Shown: positions 9,052 to 18,088, counted from the stretch's first letter. The stretch is 64,000 bases of DNA from Gallionellales bacterium 39-52-133 (GCA_002278935.1 NCJL01000002.1:124001-188000), one strand, 5' to 3'. The notes: generated by a model not told the origin, from the sequence alone. Made by a program: numbers and translations.

Positions 9052-9381
9052 ATGCGTTTATTGGGTGTTTTAGTGTTGGCTTGTGTGGCAGGTGCAGTTT
9101 TTGCTGCAGATGCATCGCTGCCGGATTTGCCGCCACCTCCCGTGCTGGATGCCAATGCTGTGGATGACGATCTGGAGCCGCAGGTAACCATCGTCAAAAA
9201 GAAGGATATGGTGGTCGAGGAATACCGTGTGGGCGGCAAGTTATTCAAGATCAAGGTGATACCAAAAATAGGCCCACCTTATTTCCTGATTGACGAGCGC
9301 GGTGACGGACAATTCTCGCGTCAGGATGGCCCTGATGCTTCAAATATGCGCCCGCCCCAATGGGTCATCCATAGTTTTTAA
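9052..9381 (+). CDS. DUF2782 secreted/periplasmic protein
   Basis: 109 residues with a signal peptide (MRLLGVLVLACVAGAVFAAD) and a proline-rich start to the mature part. The core (VEEYRVGGKLFKIKVIPKIG) and PPYFLIDERGDG are characteristic of DUF2782, a family of unknown function usually beside polA or thrB in betaproteobacteria. The site GGGAG precedes the ATG. It is likely co-transcribed with thrB 31 bp downstream. No function is proposed. Confidence 0.8.
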   Translation: MRLLGVLVLACVAGAVFAADASLPDLPPPPVLDANAVDDDLEPQVTIVKKKDMVVEEYRVGGKLFKIKVIPKIGPPYFLIDERGDGQFSRQDGPDASNMRPPQWVIHSF

Positions 9382-9412
9382 TCCAGTCTGTAATTAGTTC
9401 GGGTACTTTTGC

Positions 9413-10372
9413 ATGGCAGTTTTTACCAGCGTCAGTGAGCAGGAATTTTCCGCATGGCTAACCAATTATTCTCTCGGTTCACTGCTTGAGCTGCAGGGCA
9501 TCGCCTCAGGCATAGAGAATACCAATTACTTTGTCACCACCAGCAATGGCCGTTTTGTATTGACGCTGTTTGAAAAGCTCAGTGCCACGGAATTGCCGTT
9601 TTATCTGAACCTGATGGCGCATCTCGCGCGTCATGGCATTCCCTGTCCCAGCCCGGTGGCCAACCGGCACAACCAGTTTCTGGGCGAATTAAACGGCAAG
9701 CCGGCCTGTATAGTCAGCCGTCTGGCAGGAAAATCACTGACCCAGCCCACTGCGGCAAACTGTGCGGCGGTGGGTGCAATGCTGGGGCAGATGCATGAAG
9801 CAGGCCTGAGTTTTACCGAGACCATGAAAAATCCGCGTGATGCGTCGTGGCGTGCCTCCGCAACCAAACAGGTGGTATCGTTTTTGAATGCTCAGGATGC
9901 AGCATTGTTGCAGGCAGAGGTGGCTTTTCATGAGCAAAATACGCTCGCGGCGCTGCCGCAGGGGATCGTGCATGCGGATCTTTTCCGCGACAATGTGCTG
10001 TTTGATGGCGAGCGCGTGGGCGGGCTGATCGATTTTTATTTCGCCTGCAATGACTGCCTGCTCTACGACGTGGCGATCGCAGTAAACGACTGGTGCATGA
10101 ACGGGGGAAGCAGGCTGGATGAGGCGCGCACCCGTGCCTTGCTCGACGCCTATCATGCCGTGCGCCCCTTCACGGCCAAGGAAGCGGAAATGTGGCCGGT
10201 CGCCCTGCGCGCGGCCGCACTGCGCTTCTGGATTTCGCGCCTGTTCGATCTGCACAGGCCGCGTGATGGAGAGCTGGTGAATGCGCACAATCCCGACCAG
10301 TTCAAGCATATCCTGCAGCAGCATATTGCCACGGGTAGTGACGCGATCAGATTAAAGCAAGGTAAGGATTGA
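9413..10372 (+). CDS. thrB: Homoserine kinase, type II (APH-like fold)
   Basis: 319 residues. It matches the aminoglycoside-phosphotransferase-like homoserine kinases (ThrB type II) rather than the GHMP kinase of E. coli. Visible motifs are GIENTNYFVTT at the N-terminus, the catalytic loop GIVHADLFRDNVLFD and the metal site GGLIDFYFACND. It phosphorylates homoserine with ATP in threonine synthesis. It is followed without a gap by a membrane protein gene (stop and start overlap by one base), the usual arrangement in this group. Confidence 0.94.
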   Translation: MAVFTSVSEQEFSAWLTNYSLGSLLELQGIASGIENTNYFVTTSNGRFVLTLFEKLSATELPFYLNLMAHLARHGIPCPSPVANRHNQFLGELNGKPACIVSRLAGKSLTQPTAANCAAVGAMLGQMHEAGLSFTETMKNPRDASWRASATKQVVSFLNAQDAALLQAEVAFHEQNTLAALPQGIVHADLFRDNVLFDGERVGGLIDFYFACNDCLLYDVAIAVNDWCMNGGSRLDEARTRALLDAYHAVRPFTAKEAEMWPVALRAAALRFWISRLFDLHRPRDGELVNAHNPDQFKHILQQHIATGSDAIRLKQGKD

Positions 10373-11139
10373 TGATTAAGCTCGAAGTCGAAAAAGTCCC
10401 CGCCAGCCATGGCTGGCTTTGGGTCAAGCATGGCTACCGGTTGATTATGCGCAGTCCCTTGCAGGCGTTTTCGCTGGCAATGATGTTTGTGCTGGGCCTG
10501 TTTGTGGCCATGCTGGTTCCTCTGGTTGGCGTGCTGCTGGCGATACTGCTGATGCCGGTATTGCTGGCAGGGTATATGCGGGTTTGCCGTGCGCTGGAAT
10601 TTAATGAAGCGGTGCAGCCGCGTTATATTTTTGCCGGATTTGAAAGCAGGGCCGCGCAACTTGTTGCCGTCGGCGGCATGCTGCTGTTGGGAATGATGAT
10701 TATCTCGATTGTCATCACGGCGCTCGGTGGCCCGGAGTTGAAGGCAATACTTTCCAGCTATCAAACACAGCAGGATCCCACGGCCTTTATTGATTCACTG
10801 CTGGCACCCGCTTCCGGTTTGCGCCTGGTGCTGTTGAGCGCATTTGCACTTTTTTTCCTGCTGATGCTCGCACTGCAGTTTGCGCCAATGCTGGTATTTT
10901 TTAATCAGATGGCGCCGCGCCAGGCCCTGAAAGTGAGCCTGCTGGCCTCCATACGCAATATTTTACCGTTTGCGGTTTACAGCCTGATCATGCAGTTAAT
11001 CGCGTTTGTGCTAAGCGTGATTCCGCTGGGACTGGGCTTGATTATTCTGCTGCCCCTGGGCTTGACCTCGATGTATGTGGCCTACCGCGATATTTTCTCC
11101 GAAACACAGATTCCGGAAACAGACAAAGCCGCGGAGTAG
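10372..11139 (+). CDS. BPSS1780-family membrane protein
   Basis: 255 residues with about six hydrophobic segments and the N-terminal signature VPASHGWLWVKHGYRLI followed by FRSP-like IMRSPLQAF. This matches the BPSS1780 family of integral membrane proteins of unknown function found next to thrB and polA in betaproteobacteria. The ATG at 10372 shares a base with the thrB stop and has AAGGA upstream; a TTG one codon earlier is possible. It is probably the last gene of the DUF2782-thrB run and is convergent with the next gene. Confidence 0.8.
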   Translation: MIKLEVEKVPASHGWLWVKHGYRLIMRSPLQAFSLAMMFVLGLFVAMLVPLVGVLLAILLMPVLLAGYMRVCRALEFNEAVQPRYIFAGFESRAAQLVAVGGMLLLGMMIISIVITALGGPELKAILSSYQTQQDPTAFIDSLLAPASGLRLVLLSAFALFFLLMLALQFAPMLVFFNQMAPRQALKVSLLASIRNILPFAVYSLIMQLIAFVLSVIPLGLGLIILLPLGLTSMYVAYRDIFSETQIPETDKAAE

Positions 11140-11174
11140 CGCGTAGCAGGCCGCAGTAACATGGCCGTCACCGC

Positions 11175-12005
11175 TTAATTATGCGGCAGGATGCGCGCAA
11201 GATAATCCAGCAACATGCCCCGATATTTGTCGTGCCTGAAGGCCTCAATGTGCCCGCCGCCCTTCACCACCCACATCTCCTTTGGCTGCTCAGCTGCGGC
11301 AAACAAAGCCTGCCCGTGCGACAGCGGGACCACCGGATCCTTGTCGCCGTGAATGATCAGCAACGGTATCGGGCTGATCTTGTTTACCAGAGGCAAGGGG
11401 CTGTAATCATCGTCTATCGTGAAAGACAGGGGCCACTGCAAGGGCCAGGTGAGCCAGAATGCCGCGAGCTTTTCGCGCGCAATCTGGCGGTAGTCTGAAA
11501 ATGCACTTTCTGAAATCAGCGCCCTGATGTGCTCACGATAAGGACTGTGCGCCACGTTGTAGATGCCCATCGCGCCACCCAGGCTTTGCCCGAAAATGAC
11601 TATCCGAGCTTTATCCACATCGCCGCGCTGCAGCAGATGGGCCATGGCCGCATCGATATCGAGTTGCGCGCCAGCCAGCGATGGCTTTCCCTGTGAAGCA
11701 CCATAGCCGCGATAATCCGGCAGGAATACGTTGTAATGTAGTGCCGGTAGCCAGTGCACGCTGGCAATATGTGTACTGATGTTTTCCGCATTGCCGTGCA
11801 GGAACAGGACAGTGCCTTTGGCCTTGCCCTGCGCCGGCAGCCACCACGCAAATAGCTCCGTACCATCGCTGCTGCTCAGGTGGACATCTTCATATTGCAG
11901 ACCTATCTTGTCCGGGGTCAGGTATTGCTGCGCATGCGGCTGGAAGAACACACCCGTGCAACCGGATAGAAAAATATTCAATATAATCAAATAGATATAT
12001 TTCAT
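11175..12005 (-). CDS. Alpha/beta hydrolase, predicted lipoprotein
   Basis: 276 residues. The start at 12005 gives a lipoprotein signal (LIILNIFLSGC). The fold shows the oxyanion loop FLHGNAEN, DYRGYGAS, the nucleophile elbow FGQSLGGA, an acid in IIHGDKDPVVP and the histidine in GGGHIEAF, so the catalytic triad is complete. It resembles Bem46/ABHD-type serine hydrolases; the substrate is unknown. The ATG overlaps the stop of the upstream DUF4105 gene by one base (TGATG), so the two are coupled and probably act together in the cell envelope. A longer in-frame start exists but lacks the signal peptide. Confidence 0.86.
   Translation of the reverse strand: MKYIYLIILNIFLSGCTGVFFQPHAQQYLTPDKIGLQYEDVHLSSSDGTELFAWWLPAQGKAKGTVLFLHGNAENISTHIASVHWLPALHYNVFLPDYRGYGASQGKPSLAGAQLDIDAAMAHLLQRGDVDKARIVIFGQSLGGAMGIYNVAHSPYREHIRALISESAFSDYRQIAREKLAAFWLTWPLQWPLSFTIDDDYSPLPLVNKISPIPLLIIHGDKDPVVPLSHGQALFAAAEQPKEMWVVKGGGHIEAFRHDKYRGMLLDYLARILPHN
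11971..12000 (+). repeat. AT-rich dispersed element, copy 1 (inside a signal-peptide coding region)
   Basis: The + strand reads AAAATATTCAATATAATCAA and then ATAGATATAT. The first 20 bases differ from the copy at 40489 at one position. Here it overlaps codons for the lipoprotein signal (YLIILNIF) and lies five bases past the stop codon of the DUF4105 gene. Confidence 0.55.
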
Positions 12006-13921
12006 CAGAAATACGCCTGCCAGACCAGATTGATGTCGTTCCAATAATGTTCAAACTCTGTCTTGCGCGCGATTTCAAGGCGCAGTGCCGATTGCTTGCC
12101 CAGCGCATAACGCTGCAACAGACTGATTTCCGACACGGTATGCGCCTCGCCCAGCGCAAAACGTTGTACCCGCGCATAGGCATTCAGTCGCCAGTTATCC
12201 GTGATGTCGGTAATGATGCCGGCAGACGGCCCTGCGCCCCACGCATAATGGCCGTTGTATTGCGGTGTGCTTTCCAGCGTGCTCTCAAGCAACGTGTAGA
12301 TCTGCGCCCACGGTTTATCCAGCGAGGGCGCATCCCACGCATAGCCGCCACCCGCATTCAGGCGCGTGATCAGCGGCTCATTATTTTCCGCGAGGCGCTT
12401 TCTGGCCCAGCCCACATTCACCTTCCAGGACAGTGACTGGAAAAAATCATTGCGCGAGGTCAGCGAGAAAATATCGATCGGCACAAATTCCTCGATGCGC
12501 ATGCCGGCCTCATCGCCGTAATGCCGCAATCTGAAATTGAAAAACTGAATCTGCGCGCCGCGTATGTAACCGTCCGCCGGATCGTTCTGGTCATGGTAGG
12601 CAGGCCGCACGGCGAATTCCTGATAAGGTATGCCGTCGCGATTGCCACCACCCGCGCCGACACGCAGCGAGCGATGCCCCTGATCGGGCCTGACAGACGG
12701 GGTTTTGATCAGCGGCATCGCGGAAGGGCTTTCCAGCGCGCTGCGAGCCAGCAGAAGCTTGCGCACCCTTGCGGATTTTTCTGCACTCTCGCCATCGCTG
12801 GATTGCAGATAAGTCAGGTAATCCAGCCCCAGTTCGGTGATTGCGGCCTGTTGTGCCAGCGGCAGCGCTCTGATCTCGGCCGAGTCCGCAGGCAGCTCAC
12901 CCATGCTGAGCGCTTTGGCCAGCACGCGCTGCGCCACTGGCATCTCGCGTAGCCGCTGTGTGATGATGGTGGCATTGGATGGCCGGTACACGACATCTAC
13001 CAGCAAATTGGGGTGATCAGCTACAGCGCGTACGGTATCCGAGGGAATCGCCCACCAGCGGAATTCATCGGTCAGATTCAAGCTGGGACGCGCCACTTCC
13101 AGCAGCGACAACAAATGGTAGGCGCAGTTTTCATCGAGGAAGTAATAGGCAAAATAGGTTGGACCCACCTCCCAGATATGCATCATCATGCGTTCGATTT
13201 CCTGTGCATTCAGATTCAGCCGGTACTCCCAGATATCGCGATTTTCCATATCACTGTATTCGCGTACCTTGAGGTAATAGGGCATGGTCTGGAAGATGCC
13301 GGGATAGCCGCCGGTCAGGCCCATATAGGCAAACAGCAGGCCGTTGGTTTCATTGGTGGAAGCGGTATAGCCTATGGTATAGGCCAGCAGGCGCGTGCGC
13401 TCGTCCTGGTCTTTTGCATCAATTCGCAACAAGGTATGGCCGTACATCGATGCCGGGCTGTTGAGAAACGCCGCTGGAAACACCAGCGTGATTTCATGCG
13501 GGTTAAGCGCTTTACGCCAGTTGTTGTAGCGCCTGCATTCCCGCACCGGCATCTGCGCCGGGTCAAATTGCAAACGCTCGTGCAACCAGTGATAGCGCGC
13601 AATAAAGCGGCACTGCGGGTTTTGCTGTTTGTCGGTTTCCTCCATATCGGAGAAAAATACTTTTAATGTAGCCTCCAGTTCAGCGGCAGGATTATCCATA
13701 CCATCGGCGGCATTGAAAAATGACGGATCATCCGCCAGACTGCGTGCGCCTGGCCACAGCGGGTAGGGTTTGTAATGCAGCAGATTCAGCCATTCCTGCG
13801 TTTTTTCCAGGCGCATGTCGCGCGATTTCTGGATCAACAGTTGCAAGTAGGGGTTATCCTGCGCCTGTGCCGGCCATACCGCGATGCACATTAACCAGAT
13901 CATTCCTGCAGACCAACGCAT
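12005..13921 (-). CDS. DUF4105 (Lnb N-terminal domain) periplasmic protein
   Basis: 638 residues with a signal peptide (MRWSAGMIWLMCIAVWPAQA). The central part contains YGHTLLRIDAKDQDE and FLDENCAYHLLSLLEV, with the conserved His and Cys of the Lnb_N/DUF4105 family, some members of which look like cysteine-peptidase-fold proteins. The C-terminal third is rich in alternating polar and aromatic residues (RLNAGGGYAWD, GAGPSAGIITDITDNW) and could form an outer-membrane beta-barrel. The start is set by GGGGAA eight bases upstream. It is coupled to the lipoprotein hydrolase. Function is unknown; an envelope role is inferred. Confidence 0.82.
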   Translation of the reverse strand: MRWSAGMIWLMCIAVWPAQAQDNPYLQLLIQKSRDMRLEKTQEWLNLLHYKPYPLWPGARSLADDPSFFNAADGMDNPAAELEATLKVFFSDMEETDKQQNPQCRFIARYHWLHERLQFDPAQMPVRECRRYNNWRKALNPHEITLVFPAAFLNSPASMYGHTLLRIDAKDQDERTRLLAYTIGYTASTNETNGLLFAYMGLTGGYPGIFQTMPYYLKVREYSDMENRDIWEYRLNLNAQEIERMMMHIWEVGPTYFAYYFLDENCAYHLLSLLEVARPSLNLTDEFRWWAIPSDTVRAVADHPNLLVDVVYRPSNATIITQRLREMPVAQRVLAKALSMGELPADSAEIRALPLAQQAAITELGLDYLTYLQSSDGESAEKSARVRKLLLARSALESPSAMPLIKTPSVRPDQGHRSLRVGAGGGNRDGIPYQEFAVRPAYHDQNDPADGYIRGAQIQFFNFRLRHYGDEAGMRIEEFVPIDIFSLTSRNDFFQSLSWKVNVGWARKRLAENNEPLITRLNAGGGYAWDAPSLDKPWAQIYTLLESTLESTPQYNGHYAWGAGPSAGIITDITDNWRLNAYARVQRFALGEAHTVSEISLLQRYALGKQSALRLEIARKTEFEHYWNDINLVWQAYF

Positions 13922-13965
13922 ACATTCCCCTATCTTATATTTTCCTTGGCAATAATCACTTTGGC

Positions 13966-14002
13966 AAAAAAAATCCCAGTGGCACGCCACTGGGATTTTT
14001 TT
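13966..14002. terminator. Bidirectional rho-independent terminator
   Basis: The stem TCCCAGTGG / CCACTGGGA (9-10 bp) closes a CACG loop and is flanked by A8 on one side and T7 on the other. It lies directly after the stop of the DUF3015 gene, which it most likely terminates on the minus strand, and separates it from the DUF4105 gene. Confidence 0.9.
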
Positions 14003-14014
14003 CAGCTAGCCGGA

Positions 14015-14518
14015 TTAAACAGCTTCGGCGTACTGTGCCAATGAGCTGTTAGCAGACAATACCTGCTTCAGGCCCAAAGCGATTTGCTCGGCAGAAGCCT
14101 GCTCGCCCACGAAGATTTTCGCAAAATTCTCCTTGGTAATGCGGTTAAAAGCAGCCTTGTCAGCATCCTTCACACCCAGCAACTGTGCGAGAGAATCAAG
14201 AGACTCACCGCTGCCTTTGGACATATCCATTGCCAGCTTGTCCTTGTTGCCGTCGATATACATTGCTGTTTTCCAGTTGGAAGAAACCGCGCCATCCTGT
14301 GTGCAACCAGAAGTACCAGTGGTAACGCCGAAGGTCTGGTTGCCGGAAGTGCCGTTGGTGGTAGCAGCCAGAACCTGAGGCGCTACCCCGCGCTGACCGG
14401 CAAATACTTTGGAACCCCAACCGCAAGAACCAACGTTGTTCTCACCTGCTGCCATTGCGCTCAGTGGCAAAACGGCAAGCAATGCTGCTGTAGACAATAC
14501 CAATTTCATTTTAGTCAT
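14015..14518 (-). CDS. DUF3015 family exported protein
   Basis: 167 residues with a signal peptide (MTKMKLVLSTAALLAVLPLSAMAA). The mature protein has NVGSCGWGSKVFAGQRG, a glycine/threonine-rich middle with a second cysteine (TSGCTQDGAV) and a helical end (SLAQYAEAV), matching DUF3015. The two cysteines may form a disulfide in the periplasm. The function of the family is unknown. The start at 14518 follows GGAGAG. It is monocistronic, with a strong terminator just downstream and a 303-bp divergent control region upstream. Confidence 0.8.
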   Translation of the reverse strand: MTKMKLVLSTAALLAVLPLSAMAAGENNVGSCGWGSKVFAGQRGVAPQVLAATTNGTSGNQTFGVTTGTSGCTQDGAVSSNWKTAMYIDGNKDKLAMDMSKGSGESLDSLAQLLGVKDADKAAFNRITKENFAKIFVGEQASAEQIALGLKQVLSANSSLAQYAEAV

Positions 14519-14821
14519 ATATCTCTCCAAACGTAACGTTACATTTAAAAATGCTGCTACTTACCCTGGTCAAACAAAGTTGGAGGATTTTCCAACGTAA
14601 GGATTTTATAGTGTGATTCCCCCGGGCTGTCAATTGAATAATTAAATTTGTGGTTTTTTCATCCGAACAGTTTGCTCCAGTCGGTAAAAAATTAATTTTT
14701 GCAGGCATGTGTTTGCCAGCGTCCCGTCCTCTTGCGTAGTCATGATAATCCGGCTAAAGTCCAACAATCTTGGGGAGGACCGAGCACCTTTATTTTCATC
14801 AATTAATTATGAGGAAACGAC
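14519..14821. promoter_or_regulatory. Divergent intergenic region with palindromes
   Basis: This 303-bp gene-free stretch separates DUF3015 from PA2779. It holds a perfect palindrome GTAACGTTAC at 14533-14542, close to the DUF3015 start, and an inverted repeat GTTGGA (14579-14584) / TCCAAC (14591-14596). TTTATAGTG near 14605 could be a -10. It is AT-rich around 14635-14700. No RNA gene or ORF of merit was seen. Regulators are unknown. Confidence 0.4.
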
Positions 14822-15217
14822 ATGAAAAACTTTTTAACCCGCTTTATTAACCAAACGCTGATGTTCACGATGCTGAGTATGAGTATCTGGGTGCCTGTGG
14901 CACAGGCAACCCTGGTAAGCACCGATCAGGTGGCTGGTGTACAGGCCACCCAGCAGGATCGTGAACGTGTACGCGCTTTCTTCGACCGTGAAGATGTGCA
15001 GGCTCAGTTGCACGCCAGGGGCGTGAGTTCGGAGTCTGCCAAGGCTCGTGTGGATTCAATGACGGACAGTGAAATCGCCAGCATCAACGGCCATCTGGAT
15101 GACCTGCCTGCAGGTGGTACCGATATACTGGGATTTTTCCTGCTTATCTTTGTTATCTTGCTGATCACTGATATTCTGGGCCTGACCAAAGTGTTCCCCT
15201 TTACAAAACGGCTCTAA
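14822..15217 (+). CDS. PA2779 family protein
   Basis: 131 residues. An N-terminal hydrophobic segment (about 10-29, ending VPVAQA) looks like a signal peptide or anchor. A middle helical part (QQDRERVRAFFDREDVQAQL) follows, and then a C-terminal membrane helix (DILGFFLLIFVILLITDILGL). This matches the small PA2779 family, of unknown function, nearly always followed by a PA2778-type cysteine peptidase, as here eight bases downstream. The conserved pairing suggests the small protein is a partner or substrate of the peptidase; that is inference. Confidence 0.8.
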   Translation: MKNFLTRFINQTLMFTMLSMSIWVPVAQATLVSTDQVAGVQATQQDRERVRAFFDREDVQAQLHARGVSSESAKARVDSMTDSEIASINGHLDDLPAGGTDILGFFLLIFVILLITDILGLTKVFPFTKRL

Positions 15218-15225
15218 TCTCCTGA

Positions 15226-16194
15226 ATGTTGCTTAAAACCAGCGCCCGCCTGATCGCGGGCGTTTTTATTCTGCTGCTCGGCGCATGTGCCACTCCGCAA
15301 ACCAAGGCATTGCGCAGCATTGTGCCGGCCAATCTGCCTGTTCGTGCAGAATTAAGCAGTGTCGCCTATTTTCCGCAGGACGAGAATCAGTGCGGCCCGG
15401 CGGCGCTGGCTATGGTTTTTCAGAATGCCGGGGTGAAGATTGAGCCTGAGCAGTTAAGAGGCGCTCTGTACATACCCGACCTGCAGGGCAGTCTGCAGGT
15501 GGAAATGCTGGCGGTAACGCGCCGGCAGGGCCTGGCAGCTCATCTGCTGCAGCCCGCGCTAAAGGATGTGCTGACCGAGGTGGCTGCCGGCAATCCCGTT
15601 GTGGTATTGCAGAATCTGGGATTAGGCTGGTATCCGGTCTGGCATTACGCCGTCGCTATTGGCTACGATCTGAGCAAGGAAGAGATCATCCTGCGTTCGG
15701 GGGCCAATCAGCGTCTGGTATTGCCCTTTTCAACGTTTGAGCATACCTGGGCGCGCAGCAAGTATTGGGCGATGGTGGCGCTGCCTCCCGCGCAGATTCC
15801 GCAAACCGCCACAGCGGAAAACTTTGTGCAGAGCATAACTGCGCTTGAATATAGCAGCGCTGCCACTGATGTGTGGCCGGCTTATGCTGCGGCAATGCAG
15901 CGCTGGCCGGAGAGCCTGCTGGCCAAAATCGCGGCGGGAAATTATGCCTACAAACGCGGCGATCTGGAATTGGCCGAACGTACTTTTCATGCGGCTGCAC
16001 AGGCTCACCCCGACTCGGCGGCTGCCTTTAATAATCTCGCGCAAACGCTTAGTGACCTGGGCCGGCATGACGCTGCGCTTGAGGCTATACATCGAGCAAT
16101 CAAGATTGGTGGCGCGCTGGAATCCGTGGCGCGCCAAACCCTGTCCGAAATTGAGCAGAAAAAACGTGCAGCACAAGAAGGTTCTCTCAAGTAA
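15226..16194 (+). CDS. PA2778 family cysteine peptidase with TPR repeats (C39-like lipoprotein)
   Basis: 322 residues. The N-terminal lipoprotein signal is LLGAC (lipobox at about residue 20). The C39-like peptidase core has catalytic Cys in ENQCGPAALAMVFQ and His in VWHYAVAIGYD. The C-terminal third contains at least two TPR-like repeats (AAGNYAYKRGDLELAERTF and AAAFNNLAQTLSDLGRHDAA). It is probably anchored in the envelope and paired with the upstream PA2779 protein. C39 enzymes cleave double-glycine leaders, but no such substrate is obvious here. Confidence 0.84.
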   Translation: MLLKTSARLIAGVFILLLGACATPQTKALRSIVPANLPVRAELSSVAYFPQDENQCGPAALAMVFQNAGVKIEPEQLRGALYIPDLQGSLQVEMLAVTRRQGLAAHLLQPALKDVLTEVAAGNPVVVLQNLGLGWYPVWHYAVAIGYDLSKEEIILRSGANQRLVLPFSTFEHTWARSKYWAMVALPPAQIPQTATAENFVQSITALEYSSAATDVWPAYAAAMQRWPESLLAKIAAGNYAYKRGDLELAERTFHAAAQAHPDSAAAFNNLAQTLSDLGRHDAALEAIHRAIKIGGALESVARQTLSEIEQKKRAAQEGSLK

Positions 16195-16263
16195 AATTCC
16201 TGGCTGTAAGGAGAGGATTATCTTTAATCTCCCGACATCTGCCATTTCCAGGTGATTACATTT

Positions 16264-17601
16264 ATGCAAACCATACCCGTTCCTGCCACCGCCGACTTTG
16301 TTGCCTGGTTCCGCTCGGTTGCGCCTTATATCAATGCGTTTCGCGGCAAGACTTTTATCGTCGCGTTTGGCGGCGAAGTGGTGGCGGACGGCAAGTTTGT
16401 CGAGCTGACGCATGATCTCAATCTGCTTGCCAGTCTGGGCGTGCGCCTGGTGCTGGTGCACGGCGCAAGGCCGCAGATCGAGCAGCATTTATTGCGCAAT
16501 CAAATTGAAGATTACTATCATCACGGCATCCGCCTGACCGATGCGCCCACCATGCAGTGCGTGAAGGAAGCCGTGGGACGGGTGCGTTTCGAAATCGAGG
16601 CGCTGCTGTCGATGGGGCTGACCAATTCGCCGATGGCCAATGCCGATATCCGCGTGGCCGGCGGCAACTTTGTCACCGCGCAACCGATGGGCGTGATACA
16701 CGGCGTGGACTTGCTGCACACCGGCAATGTGCGCAAGATTGACGTCTCTGCCATTAATGACAGACTGGCATTCAACGAAGTGGTGCTGCTGTCGCCGCTC
16801 GGCTTTTCACCCACCGGCGAGATCTTCAATCTCACGCTGGAAGATGTGGCGACTGCAACCGCGATCGCGCTGGATGCCGACAAGCTGATTTTCCTGATGG
16901 ATACCGACGGCGTGACGGACAAAAAAGGCGAGCTGTTGCGCGAGCTCACCATTGCCAGCGCCAATGAGATTCTCAACAGCAAGCGCAAGCTGCCGGATGA
17001 TGTGGCTCTGTTTTTACCCTGCGCGGTGCGCGCCTGCGAAGCCGGTGTGGCGCGCAGCCACCTCATCAGCCGCCATCTCGATGGCGCCGTGTTGCAGGAG
17101 TTGTTTTCCGATATCGGCATCGGCAGCATGGTGGTGGAAAGCTCGCTTAACACCCTGCGCGATGCGACTATCGACGATGTCGGTGCCATTCTGCAACTGC
17201 TGCAGCCGCTGGAAGAAGGAGGCATTCTGGTGCGCCGCAGCCGCGAATTGCTGGAGCGTGAAATCGAGCGCTTTGTAGTGCTGGAACACGACCACCTGAT
17301 TATCGGCTGCGCCGCGCTGTATCCCTTTGCCGATGAAAAAACGGCGGAGCTGGCCTGCCTTGCGATTCAGCCGGCCTACCGGCGGCACGGCTACGGCGAC
17401 GCGCTGCTCAATCACATCAGTGCTGAGGCGCGCGCGCAGGGTCTGAATAAACTGGTGGTGCTGACCACGCGCACCGCGCACTGGTTTGTTGAACGCGGCT
17501 TTACCGAGGCGGATGTATCGGAACTGCCGGCGCAAAAGAAAGTGCTGTACAACTATCAGCGCCGGTCTAAAGTTTTTGTTAAGAAACTAAAGTCCAGCTA
17601 A
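16264..17601 (+). CDS. argA: Amino-acid N-acetyltransferase (N-acetylglutamate synthase)
   Basis: 445 residues, the usual ArgA length. The N-terminal amino-acid-kinase-like domain (about 15-285: FIVAFGGEVVADGKF, LVLVHGARPQIEQ, FLMDTDGVTD) precedes a GNAT acetyltransferase domain (about 295-445: ELACLAIQPAYRRHGYGDALL with the acetyl-CoA loop). It makes N-acetylglutamate, the first step of arginine synthesis. The ATG at 16264 is preferred over a GTG 12 bases earlier because AGGTG lies nine bases before it. It probably has its own promoter. Confidence 0.95.
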   Translation: MQTIPVPATADFVAWFRSVAPYINAFRGKTFIVAFGGEVVADGKFVELTHDLNLLASLGVRLVLVHGARPQIEQHLLRNQIEDYYHHGIRLTDAPTMQCVKEAVGRVRFEIEALLSMGLTNSPMANADIRVAGGNFVTAQPMGVIHGVDLLHTGNVRKIDVSAINDRLAFNEVVLLSPLGFSPTGEIFNLTLEDVATATAIALDADKLIFLMDTDGVTDKKGELLRELTIASANEILNSKRKLPDDVALFLPCAVRACEAGVARSHLISRHLDGAVLQELFSDIGIGSMVVESSLNTLRDATIDDVGAILQLLQPLEEGGILVRRSRELLEREIERFVVLEHDHLIIGCAALYPFADEKTAELACLAIQPAYRRHGYGDALLNHISAEARAQGLNKLVVLTTRTAHWFVERGFTEADVSELPAQKKVLYNYQRRSKVFVKKLKSS

Positions 17602-17707
17602 GCCGACCACAATAAAAGCCCTGACAGAATTAAGTTATATGCGACAAGACTCTGTGGCGGAGTAGTGTCATAATTTGTTTTTTAGTAAATTTGCAATGGA
17701 GCAAGTG

Positions 17708-17980
17708 ATGACAAGAATGGTGAATTGCGTAAAACTGGGACTTGAAGCCGAAGGACTGGATCGTCCAACTTATCCCGGCCCTTTGGGTCAGCGCATTTTC
17801 GAAAATGTATCCAAAGAAGCATGGCAAGGCTGGCTCAAGTTTCAAACCATGCAGGTCAATGAAAACAGGCTGAACCTGTCGGACCCCAAAGCGCGCAAAT
17901 TTCTGGCCGATGAAATGGAAAAATACTTCTTTGGCAGTGGCTCCGCAATGCCTGCCGGCTACGTTCCGCCAAAACAGTAA
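17708..17980 (+). CDS. yggX: Fe(2+)-trafficking / oxidative damage protection protein YggX
   Basis: 90 residues, the exact family size. Conserved Cys7 ([11 protein letters not shown]), [20 protein letters not shown] and [15 protein letters not shown] are all present. YggX protects Fe-S clusters from oxidation and may help move iron. The ATG at 17708 is chosen for the family start and the GGAG seven bases upstream; a longer version is unlikely. The gene stands alone between argA and the phosphoribulokinase gene. An inverted repeat GCAGAG/CTCTGC at 18051-18066 could end its transcript, but the T-run is poor. Confidence 0.93.
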   Translation: MTRMVNCVKLGLEAEGLDRPTYPGPLGQRIFENVSKEAWQGWLKFQTMQVNENRLNLSDPKARKFLADEMEKYFFGSGSAMPAGYVPPKQ

Positions 17981-18088
17981 TAAGTCCCAATTGCTGTTAA
18001 CTCAGACTTAAAACAGTTTATTTATCCATGTTCTCAGGCAAAACAACCAGGCAGAGCAGGCTCTGCAGGTTTTGCAAGGACATCCTTT

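Noticed and set aside
18051-18066. GCAGAG/CTCTGC hairpin as the yggX terminator
   Set aside because: The stem is only 6 bp and is followed by AGGTTTTG, not a proper T-run; kept only as a remark.
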